From NCBI RefSeq assembly GCF_004118935.1, contig NZ_CP035375.1, positions 1,984,001-2,048,000 of the forward strand: 64,000 nucleotides of DNA. Reading direction: 5' to 3'. The stretch comes from Salinibacterium sp. UTAS2018 (GTDB lineage: Bacteria > Actinomycetota > Actinomycetes > Actinomycetales > Microbacteriaceae). How positions within the stretch are numbered: the first letter of the stretch is position 1; each line of letters opens with the position of its first letter. Made by a program: the position numbers and the translations under genes. Of this stretch, positions 24,451 to 32,668 are shown piece by piece. Below the pieces are notes generated by a model. That model saw only the letters and a list, made by a program, of their open reading frames with translations. It was not told the DNA's origin and ran no database searches.

Positions 24451-25401
24451 ATGAACGATTCACCTACCCGCGTACTCGTTCTCGCTGGCGGAATCTCGCA
24501 TGAACGGGACGTCTCGCTCCGCTCCGGTCGCCGCGTCGCCGATGGATTGCGTGCCCAAGGCAAGATCGTCGAGCTTCGTGATCCCGACGCGACGTTGCTG
24601 CCCTATCTGCGCGAGTCGAAGCCGGATGTCGTGTGGCCTGCACTCCACGGCGCTAGCGGCGAGGATGGCGCCCTCCGAGGCCTCCTCGACCTCATCGGCA
24701 TTCCCTACGTAGGGTCACGCGCCGACGCTGCCCGATTAGCGTGGGACAAGCCGACAGCCAAGTCGCTCGTTTCACGCGTCGGCGTCCGCACGCCATTGTC
24801 CATCGCTCTGTCTCGAGACTCGTTCCGCGAGCTGGGAGCGCACAGCATCCTTGATGAACTCGCTGACGAGCTGTCGGGGGAGTTGGTGGTGAAACCTGCT
24901 CAGGGCGGATCGGCTCAGGGCGTGTCTATCGTGACCGACCGCGCTAACCTTCCGAGCGCGATGGTGAACGCTTACAACTATTGCGACGTAGCCCTTATCG
25001 AGCAACGCATCACGGGTGTTGAGATCGCTATCGGAATCCTCGACAGCGGTATGGGCCCAGTCGCGCTTCCCGCGGTTGAGATCGATCCCGTCGAGGGCGC
25101 CTACACTTTTGAGGCTCGCTATAATGCTGGTCAGACCCGCTTTTACACGCCAGCGAGAATCTCAGAAGCTGACGCCGAACGCGCAGCCGCGGCGGCGCTT
25201 GCGGCGCACTCCGCCCTCGGACTACGCCACCTATCTCGCGTCGACCTCATCGTCGACGGTGCCGGAACCCCGTGGTTCCTCGAGGCGAATGTGCTCCCCG
25301 GTCTTACCGAGACATCCATTTTGCCGCAGGCCTTGGTAGCCGCCGGTCACGATCTCGGATGGGTTTACGCAGCCCTGGCGGACATCGCGATGGAGGGCTA
25401 G
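24451..25401 (+). CDS. D-alanine--D-alanine ligase family protein
   Basis: A 316-residue ATP-grasp ligase. N-terminal motif LAGGISHERDVSLRSG, then HGASGEDGALRGLLDLIGIPYVGS near residue 67, KPAQGGSAQGVS near 148, and the C-terminal metal/substrate part RVDLIVDGAGTPWFLEANVLPGLTETS near 255. These are the Ddl hallmarks, with Arg where Gln is usual in GxLQG. It may be a second Ddl or act on another D-amino acid pair. Start ATG at 24451, 7 bp after the aminotransferase. Confidence 0.82.
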   Translation: MNDSPTRVLVLAGGISHERDVSLRSGRRVADGLRAQGKIVELRDPDATLLPYLRESKPDVVWPALHGASGEDGALRGLLDLIGIPYVGSRADAARLAWDKPTAKSLVSRVGVRTPLSIALSRDSFRELGAHSILDELADELSGELVVKPAQGGSAQGVSIVTDRANLPSAMVNAYNYCDVALIEQRITGVEIAIGILDSGMGPVALPAVEIDPVEGAYTFEARYNAGQTRFYTPARISEADAERAAAAALAAHSALGLRHLSRVDLIVDGAGTPWFLEANVLPGLTETSILPQALVAAGHDLGWVYAALADIAMEG

Positions 25402-25528
25402 AGCCTGCTTTCCATTGCTCTGGCGCGAATGAGTTTCCTCACCAATAAGCTCGCACAGTGGTCGAAGACACCGCTCGAGCTGGAGGGCCGTTGTTCGAAC
25501 GGATAGCCAACCTCGTTGAATCCTGCGA

Positions 25529-25544
25529 TGTTTCACGTGGAACA
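25529..25544. promoter_or_regulatory. parS site (one mismatch)
   Basis: TGTTTCACGTGGAACA, one base from a perfect TGTTTCACGTGAAACA palindrome. About 1 kb from the parB stop, in the non-coding stretch. Confidence 0.85.
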
Positions 25545-25640
25545 TAGTGGGGGAGTCGCTCAAGTTGTCGAGTCACGCCGTACGGGTGATGCGCGGTCCG
25601 ATCTCTTTCACGACGGCGCCGAGAGTGCACAATCTTGGGT

Positions 25641-25686
25641 GCGACTAGCGACTAGCGACTAGCGACTAGCGACTAGCGACTAGCGA
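25641..25686. repeat. tandem array of the heptamer GCGACTA
   Basis: Six complete GCGACTA copies and a partial GCGA in direct tandem, with no visible variation, directly abutting the parS site at 25687. Slippage-prone; copy number may vary between strains. Confidence 0.95.
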
Positions 25687-25702
25687 AGTTTCACGTGAAA
25701 CA
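25687..25702. promoter_or_regulatory. parS site
   Basis: AGTTTCACGTGAAACA contains the perfect 14-bp core GTTTCACGTGAAAC recognised by ParB. It immediately follows the heptamer array. Confidence 0.92.
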
Positions 25703-25834
25703 TCGAATGTGTATGCACGCCTGATGCAAATCAGGAGCCCGTCTTCATGAACGCGGCGCACTACTCCTGACAGGAAGCCGCAAACCTTGGAAGCTACCCT
25801 CCGAATAGTGTCAAAACCACGCCCGACCGCGCTC

Positions 25835-25914
25835 TCGCAGTCGCAGTCGCAGTCGCAGTCGCAGTCGCAGTCGCAGTCGCAGTCGCAGTCAACGTCAACG
25901 TCAACGTCAACGTC
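25835..25914. repeat. hexamer arrays (TCGCAG)n then (AACGTC)n
   Basis: About nine copies of TCGCAG from 25835 to 25890 followed without break by four copies of AACGTC (25891-25914). In one frame this reads as Ser-Gln repeats then Ser-Thr repeats, but the frame has no ribosome site and no conserved flanks. Confidence 0.95.
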
Positions 25915-26069
25915 AACCGGAATGATTCCGTATCAGTCGAGCATGCCTATCCAAAAACAGGAGCTCCCGACAATACGAAGAGCAGAAAAGCGCCATGGAC
26001 CATCGAAGAGCGCAATCCGGGCTCGTGTTCCTTCAAACGAAACACGACACAACGAGGGGCTGCGACACC

Positions 26070-27020
26070 TTAGGCGCTGAACCCCGTGTCGCCGAGTTCC
26101 TCGAGAATGCGGTTGAGGTCGCCCACGGTAGCAAAATCGATGACGACCTGGCCCTTGCTCGCACCCAGAGTGACCTTGACGCGGGTATTGAGTCGGTCTC
26201 CGAGGCGCTCAGCGATCTCGTCTAGATGTCCCTGCTTTTTTCCGCGAGACGGCTTTGAGCGAGGAGGTTTCGTCGAGAGAGAACCTGCGGCAGCTTCCGC
26301 TGCACGCACCGAGAGCTCTTCATTGACGATTTTCTCAGCCAAACGCTCCATTCCGGCGCTGTCAGGAAGCGATAAGAGCGCTCGAGCGTGGCCCGCGGTG
26401 AGAACTCCGGACGCTACGCGGCGCTGAACGGTTTCTGGAAGGCGCAAAAGCCGCATTGTGTTCGTGATTTGGGGCCGTGAGCGACCGATTCGCTCTGCGA
26501 GCTGCTCCTGAGTGATGCCAAAGTCCGCGAGTAGCTGTTGATACGCCGATGCCTCTTCGAGGGGATTGAGGTTCGCGCGATGAAGATTCTCGAGAAGCGC
26601 GTCCCGAAGCATGTCTTCATCGGCTGTACTTTTGATCACAGCGGGGATCGTTGAAAGTCCCAAATGCTTGCTCGCGCGCAGCCGACGCTCGCCCATAATC
26701 AATTCGTACTGTGGGCCGCCGTCAACCGCGCCCACCAGTGGGCGAACTACGATCGGCTGGAGCACTCCTATCTCGCGAATCGAAACGATCAGCTCTTCGA
26801 GCTCCTCCTGCCGAAATTCGCTTCGCGGCTGGCGAGAGTTGGGAACAATATCGAGAGGGGAAAGGCTCGCGAGTCGAGCGCCGGGAACCGCGCGTAAACG
26901 ATCTGGGACTAGTTCGCCACCGGGAAAGAAAACATCCACCGGACGCTCTTGATTTTCATCGGTGGACGGGATCAGCGCGCCAATTCCACGACCCAAACCA
27001 GTTCTCTTCGGTGCTGCCAT
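26070..27020 (-). CDS. parB: chromosome partitioning protein ParB
   Basis: A 316-residue CTP-dependent DNA clamp that loads at parS. N-terminal start KRTGLGRGIGALIP, CTP-binding motif LIMGERRLRASKHLGL near residue 107, helix-turn-helix around ITQEQLAERIGRSRPQITNTMRLLRLP (170-197), a linker rich in Lys/Pro, and a C-terminal dimer domain. Its ATG shares one base with the parA stop (TAATG). Five parS or parS-like sites are nearby. Confidence 0.97.
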   Translation of the reverse strand: MAAPKRTGLGRGIGALIPSTDENQERPVDVFFPGGELVPDRLRAVPGARLASLSPLDIVPNSRQPRSEFRQEELEELIVSIREIGVLQPIVVRPLVGAVDGGPQYELIMGERRLRASKHLGLSTIPAVIKSTADEDMLRDALLENLHRANLNPLEEASAYQQLLADFGITQEQLAERIGRSRPQITNTMRLLRLPETVQRRVASGVLTAGHARALLSLPDSAGMERLAEKIVNEELSVRAAEAAAGSLSTKPPRSKPSRGKKQGHLDEIAERLGDRLNTRVKVTLGASKGQVVIDFATVGDLNRILEELGDTGFSA

Positions 27021-27937
27021 TATTTGGGTACTCCTCGATGTGCAATTTCCGCTGCCGCTTCAAGATAGGAGAGCGATCCGGGGGAGTTCTGGTCATAGCT
27101 GATCACGCTCTGGCCATAGCTCGGGGCTTCCGAGATACGGACCGAGCGCGGTATCAGAGTAGTCAACACTTGATTCGGGAAGTGCGCTCGCACATCATCC
27201 ACGACCTGGTTCGCCAGATTGGTGCGGGAGTCGTACATGGTCATCAATATTGTGGTCACACGCAGCCGTGGGTTGAGGTGGCGCTCTATCAACTTGATGT
27301 TGTTGAGCAGCTGGCTCAGTCCTTCAAGAGCGTAGTACTCACACTGGATCGGGATGAGAACTTCTTGCGCCGCGACGAAGGCGTTGATTGTAAGCAACCC
27401 TAGTGATGGCGGGCAGTCGATGAAGACATAGTGAAATGGCTCCGAAGTTTCAGCCAAAAAAGTATCGAGCGCAGAACGAAGACGCTGCTCCCGAGCAACG
27501 AGAGAAACTAGCTCGATCTCGGCACCAGCGAGATGAATCGTCGCTGGTACACAGTACAACGCCGCAAATTCAGGGCTCTTCTGGACAACATCAGCCATAG
27601 GGACGTCGTTGATCATTACGTCGTAGACGCTAGAAGTCTCGGAGCGATGCTCGACGCCGACGGCTGTTGAGGCGTTTCCTTGGGGATCGAGATCGATCAC
27701 GAGGACACGTGCGCCTGTACGGGCGAGAGCTGCAGCCAAATTGACTGTCGAAGTAGTTTTTCCTACGCCACCCTTTTGGTTAGCGACAGTGAAGACTCGG
27801 GGCTCAGCCGGAAGAGGCAACGAAGCCGACGCCACAGCCCTACGGCGTCGAGTGAGATCAGCTATCTCCCGCGCAAGCGGCGTGGTTTCATCGAACGATT
27901 TACCTTGTTCGTTGACTTCGCTTTCGGGATGTTTCAC
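27020..27937 (-). CDS. parA: chromosome partitioning ATPase ParA
   Basis: A 305-residue Walker-type ATPase that segregates ParB-parS complexes. Deviant Walker A KGGVGKTTS near residue 55, DLDPQGNAS near 82, and FIDCPPSLGLLT near 175. About 50 residues precede the ATPase core. The best start, GTG at 27937, lies inside a parS palindrome, and GAGAGAAAG is upstream; ParB binding could therefore affect parAB transcription. Cotranscribed with parB and probably rsmG. Confidence 0.96.
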   Translation of the reverse strand: MKHPESEVNEQGKSFDETTPLAREIADLTRRRRAVASASLPLPAEPRVFTVANQKGGVGKTTSTVNLAAALARTGARVLVIDLDPQGNASTAVGVEHRSETSSVYDVMINDVPMADVVQKSPEFAALYCVPATIHLAGAEIELVSLVAREQRLRSALDTFLAETSEPFHYVFIDCPPSLGLLTINAFVAAQEVLIPIQCEYYALEGLSQLLNNIKLIERHLNPRLRVTTILMTMYDSRTNLANQVVDDVRAHFPNQVLTTLIPRSVRISEAPSYGQSVISYDQNSPGSLSYLEAAAEIAHRGVPK

Positions 27938-27945
27938 GTGAAACT
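27930..27945. promoter_or_regulatory. parS site covering the parA start codon
   Basis: TGTTTCACGTGAAACT carries the perfect 14-bp core. The GTG start of parA (27937-27935 on the minus strand) is in its centre. Confidence 0.92.
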
Positions 27946-28003
27946 TTCTCTCAGACTGCGGTAAAAACGGTAAAAACTAGAGCCGGCTATGAAGATTGCC
28001 GAA

Positions 28004-28639
28004 TTAGTCCACTCTAGCCCGAAAGACCCGAGTGATCTCCGGAGTTAGACCCTCTCCAAGAACAAGAGATTCAACATCTCTTAGCCGCGCCTTACGAATG
28101 GCTTTCGCCGCCGCCTCGATCTCATCATCGATGCGTGCACCCTTCATGAAGACCATTTCGCCGCCGGGGGAGAGCAGGTGTTCCGTAGAGGGTATTAGTT
28201 TCGAGAGCGCTGTGACTGCTCTAGCTGTGATCTGCGTGAGCTTTTCAGCGTACGGCGCGTCCTGAGAACGGGAGCGATCCACCAGCACGTTGCCAAGCCC
28301 AAGCCGAGAGACTTCTGCATTGAGCCAGTCAACTCGACGTTCCATTGGTTCGATGAGAACAAAATTCACATCGGGACGCGCGATTGCGAGTACTAAGCCC
28401 GGAAGACCAGCGCCACTGCCAATATCGCCAACGAGTCCAGGGCGAAGCAGGGGAGCCACTAACGCACAATTCACAATGTGACGAGACCACAGCCGAGGAA
28501 CTTCAAGAGGCCCGATAAGACCGAGTTCCTCACCACGGTGCGCAAGGCTCTCGGTATACATACGTGCTAAATCAATGCGAGAGCCAAATAACTCCGCCGC
28601 AATGTCTGGCTCAGGTTCGAGCTCTAATCCGTGGCTCAA
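28004..28639 (-). CDS. rsmG: 16S rRNA (guanine-N7) methyltransferase RsmG
   Basis: A 211-residue SAM-dependent methyltransferase that modifies G527 of 16S rRNA. Motif I GDIGSGAGLPGLVLAIARPD near residue 72, the acidic LIEPMERRVDWL near 97, and ITARAVTALSKLI near 142 are typical. The start appears to be TTG at 28639 directly next to a parS site; the only GTG upstream runs into a stop at once. 66 bp upstream of parA. Confidence 0.93.
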   Translation of the reverse strand: MSHGLELEPEPDIAAELFGSRIDLARMYTESLAHRGEELGLIGPLEVPRLWSRHIVNCALVAPLLRPGLVGDIGSGAGLPGLVLAIARPDVNFVLIEPMERRVDWLNAEVSRLGLGNVLVDRSRSQDAPYAEKLTQITARAVTALSKLIPSTEHLLSPGGEMVFMKGARIDDEIEAAAKAIRKARLRDVESLVLGEGLTPEITRVFRARVD

Positions 28640-28655
28640 TGTTTCACGTGAAACT
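28640..28655. promoter_or_regulatory. parS site at the khpB/rsmG junction
   Basis: TGTTTCACGTGAAACT with the perfect 14-bp core. It fills the gap between the khpB stop and the rsmG start and overlaps the khpB stop codon by two bases. Confidence 0.92.
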
Positions 28656-29184
28656 ATGAACGCGTAATCACGGTGTGACGGTCACGGCCCTCGCCGCTGG
28701 ACTGGGAGACAAAGCCGCGCTCCGCGACGACATCGTGAACAAGCTTGCGCTCGTACGAGGACATTGGAGGCAGTGCGGCTGAATCAGAACCAGCCTCAAT
28801 GCGAGCGACGGCAACGTCGACGAGTTTCGAAAGTTCTGCAGCGCGAGCTTCACGAGATCCGCCGATGTCCAGAATCAGACGCGAGAATGCTCCGGTCTTG
28901 TTCTGGACGGCGATTCGAGTGAGCTCCTGCAGAGCCGTGACGGTGTCCGGCTTCGAGAGCAGGCGGAGGTTGGTGTCTTCACTCGACGTGACCGATACAT
29001 ACGAACGCCCCGCGCGGGCATCGATCTCGATGTCGCCATCAAGATCCGCGATGTCGAGCAGCTCTTCGATGTAATCCGCCGCGATGTCGCCCTCTTCTTC
29101 AAGCTGGGCGGTGGTGCGGTCTTCGCGATCTTCCACAGGAGCGGATTCGACGGCGGCGGTGTCGGTGTCAGAAACGTTCGTCAT
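28654..29184 (-). CDS. R3H/KH domain RNA-binding protein (Jag/KhpB-like)
   Basis: A 176-residue single-stranded nucleic acid-binding protein. An acidic N-terminus is followed by a KH-like fold (DGDIEIDARAGRSYVSVTS, then LLSKPDTVTALQELTRIAVQNKTG) and a C-terminal R3H domain (MSSYERKLVHDVVAERGFVSQSSGEGRDRHTVI). The Jag N-terminal domain found in firmicutes is absent. It overlaps yidC by 4 bp and is conserved next to it; probably a post-transcriptional regulator. Confidence 0.88.
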   Translation of the reverse strand: MTNVSDTDTAAVESAPVEDREDRTTAQLEEEGDIAADYIEELLDIADLDGDIEIDARAGRSYVSVTSSEDTNLRLLSKPDTVTALQELTRIAVQNKTGAFSRLILDIGGSREARAAELSKLVDVAVARIEAGSDSAALPPMSSYERKLVHDVVAERGFVSQSSGEGRDRHTVITRS

Positions 29185-30158
29185 TTCTTCTTTCCCTGCT
29201 TCTTCTTTGCACGGTTTTTGCTCACGGGTTGATCCCGCTGCGGGTTCTTAGGTTCTTCGATGATGATCGTGCCGGCATCCGGAGTTTCTTCGACGATGCC
29301 CTTGCGCTGATTGCGCTTCGCAAGACGAGCCTCACGGGCCAGAGCAGCTTCACTGCCGGGCGTAGGCATGTTGCGAATAACGAGGAACTGCTGACCCATG
29401 GTCCAGAAGTTCGATACCAGCCAGTAGAACATCACCCCAAGCGGGAAGGTGAAGCCCGAGAATGCGAATACGAGGGGGAGTAGGTACAGCATGATCCGCT
29501 GTTGGCGGTACATGGGGCTAGCTTTCATCTCTGCCGACTGGTTCTTCGACATGATCTGGAGCTGAGTAATGAACTGCGAACCGGTCATCAGAATGACCAT
29601 GATGACCGCGGTAACGATAACCGCCGTGTTCCCGTCAGCGGTGCTGATTGCGAGGTGAAGCGGAGCGATATCAAAAAGCGACGATGTACCAAAGGACTCT
29701 GAGAGCTCCGCGTTGAGCAGACCAACACCGGGAGCATTTCCCTCGAGTTGTGCGTTACGTAGCACCGAAAAGAGACCGAAGAAGATCGGCATCTGAAGCA
29801 GAAGGGGGAGGCAAGAACTGAACGGGTTGGTTCCCGCGTTCTTGTACATGGCCATTGTCTCGCGGGACATCGCCTCGCGAGAGAACTGGTCCTTCTTACC
29901 CTTGTACTTGTCTTGAATTTTCTTGAGCTGAGGAGCGACTTCCATCATCCGCCGCTGGCTCTTAATCTGGCGAACAAACACCGGGATCAACGCTGCGCGA
30001 ACGACCAAGACCAGGCCGACGATCGAGAGCACCCAGGTCAGACCGTCATCCGCATTCATTCCAAAGAACGTGAGGATTTCGTGGAAGGCGACGAGGATTG
30101 CCTCGATTACCCACTTGATTGGCCAAAGCAGATTGCCAAAGAAAGCAAAAAGGTCCAT
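29181..30158 (-). CDS. yidC: membrane protein insertase YidC/OxaI
   Basis: A 325-residue insertase with five membrane spans: an N-terminal WPIKWVIEAILVAFHEIL helix, a long cytoplasmic hairpin with QIKSQRRMMEVAPQLKKIQDKYKGKKDQFSREAM split over residues 65-100, then PLLLQMPIFFGLFSVLRN and LPLVFAFSGFTFPLGVMFYWLVSN. The C-terminus is very basic (KNRAKKKQGKKK), helping ribosome contact. It is 7 bp downstream of yidD. Confidence 0.95.
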   Translation of the reverse strand: MDLFAFFGNLLWPIKWVIEAILVAFHEILTFFGMNADDGLTWVLSIVGLVLVVRAALIPVFVRQIKSQRRMMEVAPQLKKIQDKYKGKKDQFSREAMSRETMAMYKNAGTNPFSSCLPLLLQMPIFFGLFSVLRNAQLEGNAPGVGLLNAELSESFGTSSLFDIAPLHLAISTADGNTAVIVTAVIMVILMTGSQFITQLQIMSKNQSAEMKASPMYRQQRIMLYLLPLVFAFSGFTFPLGVMFYWLVSNFWTMGQQFLVIRNMPTPGSEAALAREARLAKRNQRKGIVEETPDAGTIIIEEPKNPQRDQPVSKNRAKKKQGKKK

Positions 30159-30165
30159 GAAGTGG

Positions 30166-30477
30166 TTAGCCCCTTTCGTGGCTTGCGGCTATAACAAAGC
30201 CGAACCGGGTGATCTGGTAGCGGTCATGCCGGCGAGCCGGGATGTCGTCGATTCCACCTTCTGCCCACGGGTGGCAACGGAGGATTCGGCGCGAACCAAG
30301 CCACACACCACGGAAAACCCCGTGCTGTTGAATAGCCTGGAGCGTGTAGTGAGAACACGATGGGTAATAACGGCAAACATCCCCGTAAAGCGGAGAGATA
30401 ACCGCGCGATACACGCGAAGAACGAAGACACAGATGTTTCGCGGAAGAAGCAGAGCGAACGTCAGGACGGAATTCAT
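30166..30477 (-). CDS. yidD: membrane protein insertion efficiency factor YidD
   Basis: A 103-residue protein with the YidD signature: RVYRAVISPLYGDVCRYYPSCSHYTLQAIQQHGVFRGVWLGSRRILRCHPW, including the Cys-rich PSCSHY. Peripheral membrane factor supporting YidC. Start ATG at 30477 overlaps the rnpA stop (ATGA). A short C-terminal extension beyond HPW is variable. Confidence 0.94.
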   Translation of the reverse strand: MNSVLTFALLLPRNICVFVLRVYRAVISPLYGDVCRYYPSCSHYTLQAIQQHGVFRGVWLGSRRILRCHPWAEGGIDDIPARRHDRYQITRFGFVIAASHERG

Positions 30478-30815
30478 ACCTTCACCACGATGCGGTCAAT
30501 CCCTTCTGCGATCTCAGCGTGCAGCGTAGACCACTCAGCTTGCTCTGAACCTGCCAAAGCCCGAACAACGATGTCCGCATTGGCATGAACATCCGGAAGC
30601 AACTGAGCCGCCGCCGCACGAAGTCGACGACGAACACGGTTGCGTACAACCGCGTTGCCTACCGCTTTAGAGACGATGAATCCGAAGCGCACGCCTTGAG
30701 ACCGCTCGTTGTTCACAATGTGGACAACGCAGTGCGGTGCTGTAAACCGACGACCCCGACGAACAGCCAAACGAAAATCGTTTGGCAACGCGACGCGATT
30801 CGTCTTAGACAGCAC
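30474..30815 (-). CDS. rnpA: ribonuclease P protein component
   Basis: A 113-residue basic protein subunit of RNase P with the signature GFIVSKAVGNAVVRNRVRRRLRAAA near residue 47. Supports 5' maturation of tRNAs, including those in this window. Start is GTG at 30815, 9 bp after rpmH. Confidence 0.94.
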   Translation of the reverse strand: MLSKTNRVALPNDFRLAVRRGRRFTAPHCVVHIVNNERSQGVRFGFIVSKAVGNAVVRNRVRRRLRAAAAQLLPDVHANADIVVRALAGSEQAEWSTLHAEIAEGIDRIVVKV

Positions 30816-30824
30816 CGGACGAGA

Positions 30825-30962
30825 TTACGCGGAGAGTTCGGTGCGTCCCTTACGACGACGCGCGCTCAAGATTGAACGGCCGGCGCGGGTACGCATGCGC
30901 AAACGGAATCCGTGTACCTTCGCGCGGCGACGGTTGTTTGGCTGAAAAGTTCTCTTGCTCAT
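30825..30962 (-). CDS. rpmH: 50S ribosomal protein L34
   Basis: A 45-residue, strongly basic protein: [19 protein letters not shown] at the start, then [19 protein letters not shown] and a short LSA end. This is the standard L34 sequence. ATG at 30962. First gene of the leftward rpmH-rnpA-yidD-yidC block and next to the origin, as in most bacteria. Confidence 0.98.
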   Translation of the reverse strand: MSKRTFQPNNRRRAKVHGFRLRMRTRAGRSILSARRRKGRTELSA

Positions 30963-31249
30963 AGCTATATCTCCAAGGCCCAGCTCTAGCAGCCGGGAAG
31001 AATTGGTAGGCCCAAGGGCCGGAAGTCAACTGATTAAAACTACGGCGTTAAACCGATGCGGTCAAACCGCAACGGAAACACCGACGCATTATCCACACAG
31101 AATACATCGTTATTGGTAACGACATGCTGTGGACAACTAAGGTGACTAGCGGTGCATAACGGCCAAAAGATCGCAGTGTTTCAGCGAGAATAGCTGTACT
31201 CACCAGTGGATAAGCCTGTGAGTAATTACTGCAAAGGGATGGGAAAAGA
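30963..31249. other. rpmH-dnaA intergenic region with DnaA boxes
   Basis: 287 bp holding the divergent promoters of rpmH and dnaA. DnaA boxes: perfect TTATCCACA at 31089-31097; TGTGGACAA at 31128-31136 (one mismatch); AGTGGATAA at 31205-31213 (one mismatch). Likely dnaA autoregulation and part of the origin. Confidence 0.7.
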
Positions 31250-32668
31250 ATGTCGGAAACACCCGACCCGACTAGGGGACTATGGCAAATAGTCCTGACA
31301 CACCTCAACGGAGACGAGCGAATTACCCCGCAATTGCAGGGCTTCGTAAATCTCGTTGAACCAAAAGGTGTCATGGCAGGCACGCTCTATCTAGAAGTTC
31401 CGAACGAACTCACCCGAGGAATGCTGGAGCAGCGACTGCGTCAGCCGTTCATCGATGCCATAGCCGCGCTCGATGATTCTCACGGCGTCACAAACTTCGC
31501 GACCGTAGTGAATCCAGAAATCCAGCAGGATGCGTTATCCCAGGACCTTCCTCACACGGAACAGCCCTACATCGAGCCGACTCCTCCCAGTCCAGTGGAG
31601 AAAACATCCTCTCCGCGGCGAAGCGACTCACGGTTAAACCCTAAATACAGCTTTGACAACTTCGTTATCGGCGGCTCGAACCGCTTCGCGCATGCCGCAG
31701 CGGTGGCCGTAGCCGAAGCACCAGCCAAGGCATACAACCCACTCTTCATCTATGGAGGATCGGGGCTCGGCAAAACCCACCTCTTGCACGCAATCGGACA
31801 CTATGCCGAAAGTCTCTACCCGGGCATCCGCGTTCGCTATGTCAGTTCAGAAGAGTTCACCAACGACTTCATTAACTCGATCGCAAACAACCGCGCGTCA
31901 GTATTTCAATCGCGCTACCGCGAAATCGACATTCTTCTCATTGACGACATCCAATTCTTGCAAGGAAAGGATTCCACCCAGGAAGCCTTCTTCCACACTT
32001 TTAACACGCTCCACGATCACAACAAGCAAGTGGTCATCACGAGCGATCTGCCTCCCAAACACCTGACCGGTTTCGAAGATCGGATGCGTTCGCGCTTCGA
32101 GTGGGGCCTGATTACAGACGTGCAGGCGCCAGATCTCGAGACTCGCATTGCGATTCTGCGCAAGAAAGCGCAGAGCGAGAAGATGCAGGTCGGCAACGAC
32201 ATCCTCGAATTTATGGCCTCAAAAGTCTCGTCGAACATCCGCGAGCTCGAAGGAACTCTCATTCGCGTGACTGCGTTCGCGAGCCTCAACCGCACTGAGG
32301 TCGACATGGCGCTCGTGCAAACAGTGTTGAAAGACCTCATCACTCTCGATGAAGACAACGTAATCGCGCCGGTCGACATCATTAATCACACTGCGGACTA
32401 CTTCAAACTGTCGGTCGACGACCTGTACGGGTCGTCACGATCCCAGGCGATTGCTACCGCGCGTCAGATCGCCATGTACCTCTGTCGCGAGATGACTAAT
32501 CTTTCGCTGCCAAAAATCGGTCAGTTGTTCGGCAACAGAGATCACACCACGGTTATGTACGCCAATAAGAAGATCACTGAGCTCATGAAAGAGCGCCGTT
32601 CTATCTACAACCAAGTAACTGAGCTCACCAGCCGCATCAAACAAAACCAGCGTTTCACTCAAAAGTAG
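31250..32668 (+). CDS. dnaA: chromosomal replication initiator DnaA
   Basis: A 472-residue initiator. Domain I (residues 1-85) binds helicase; a Pro/Ser-rich linker follows; the AAA+ domain III carries Walker A GGSGLGKTH near residue 167 and Walker B ILLIDDIQFL near 227; domain IV ends with the DnaA-box-binding helix (NRDHTTVMYANKKI near 430). Start ATG at 31250 with GGGATGG upstream. It begins the rightward replication gene block. Confidence 0.98.
   Translation: MSETPDPTRGLWQIVLTHLNGDERITPQLQGFVNLVEPKGVMAGTLYLEVPNELTRGMLEQRLRQPFIDAIAALDDSHGVTNFATVVNPEIQQDALSQDLPHTEQPYIEPTPPSPVEKTSSPRRSDSRLNPKYSFDNFVIGGSNRFAHAAAVAVAEAPAKAYNPLFIYGGSGLGKTHLLHAIGHYAESLYPGIRVRYVSSEEFTNDFINSIANNRASVFQSRYREIDILLIDDIQFLQGKDSTQEAFFHTFNTLHDHNKQVVITSDLPPKHLTGFEDRMRSRFEWGLITDVQAPDLETRIAILRKKAQSEKMQVGNDILEFMASKVSSNIRELEGTLIRVTAFASLNRTEVDMALVQTVLKDLITLDEDNVIAPVDIINHTADYFKLSVDDLYGSSRSQAIATARQIAMYLCREMTNLSLPKIGQLFGNRDHTTVMYANKKITELMKERRSIYNQVTELTSRIKQNQRFTQK

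Larger units (their letters stand above)
25402..26069. other. 668-bp non-coding region with parS sites and simple repeats
   Basis: No credible gene. It lies between the convergent Ddl-like gene and parB and contains two parS sites, a heptamer array and a hexamer array (separate entries). Open frames here are produced by the repeats. Confidence 0.7.

Noticed and set aside
25231..25630. Minus frames containing MFHVKH-like peptides beside ddl
   Set aside because: The peptide is the translation of a parS site, and the frames overlap the Ddl-like gene antisense.
25641..25914. CRISPR array
   Set aside because: Units are 6-7 bp pure tandem repeats with no spacers, and no cas genes are in the window.
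25787..26080. 97-codon frame with Ser-Gln and Ser-Thr repeats
   Set aside because: The repeat peptide is a by-product of the hexamer arrays; no ribosome site, flanks not protein-like, and it runs into the end of parB.
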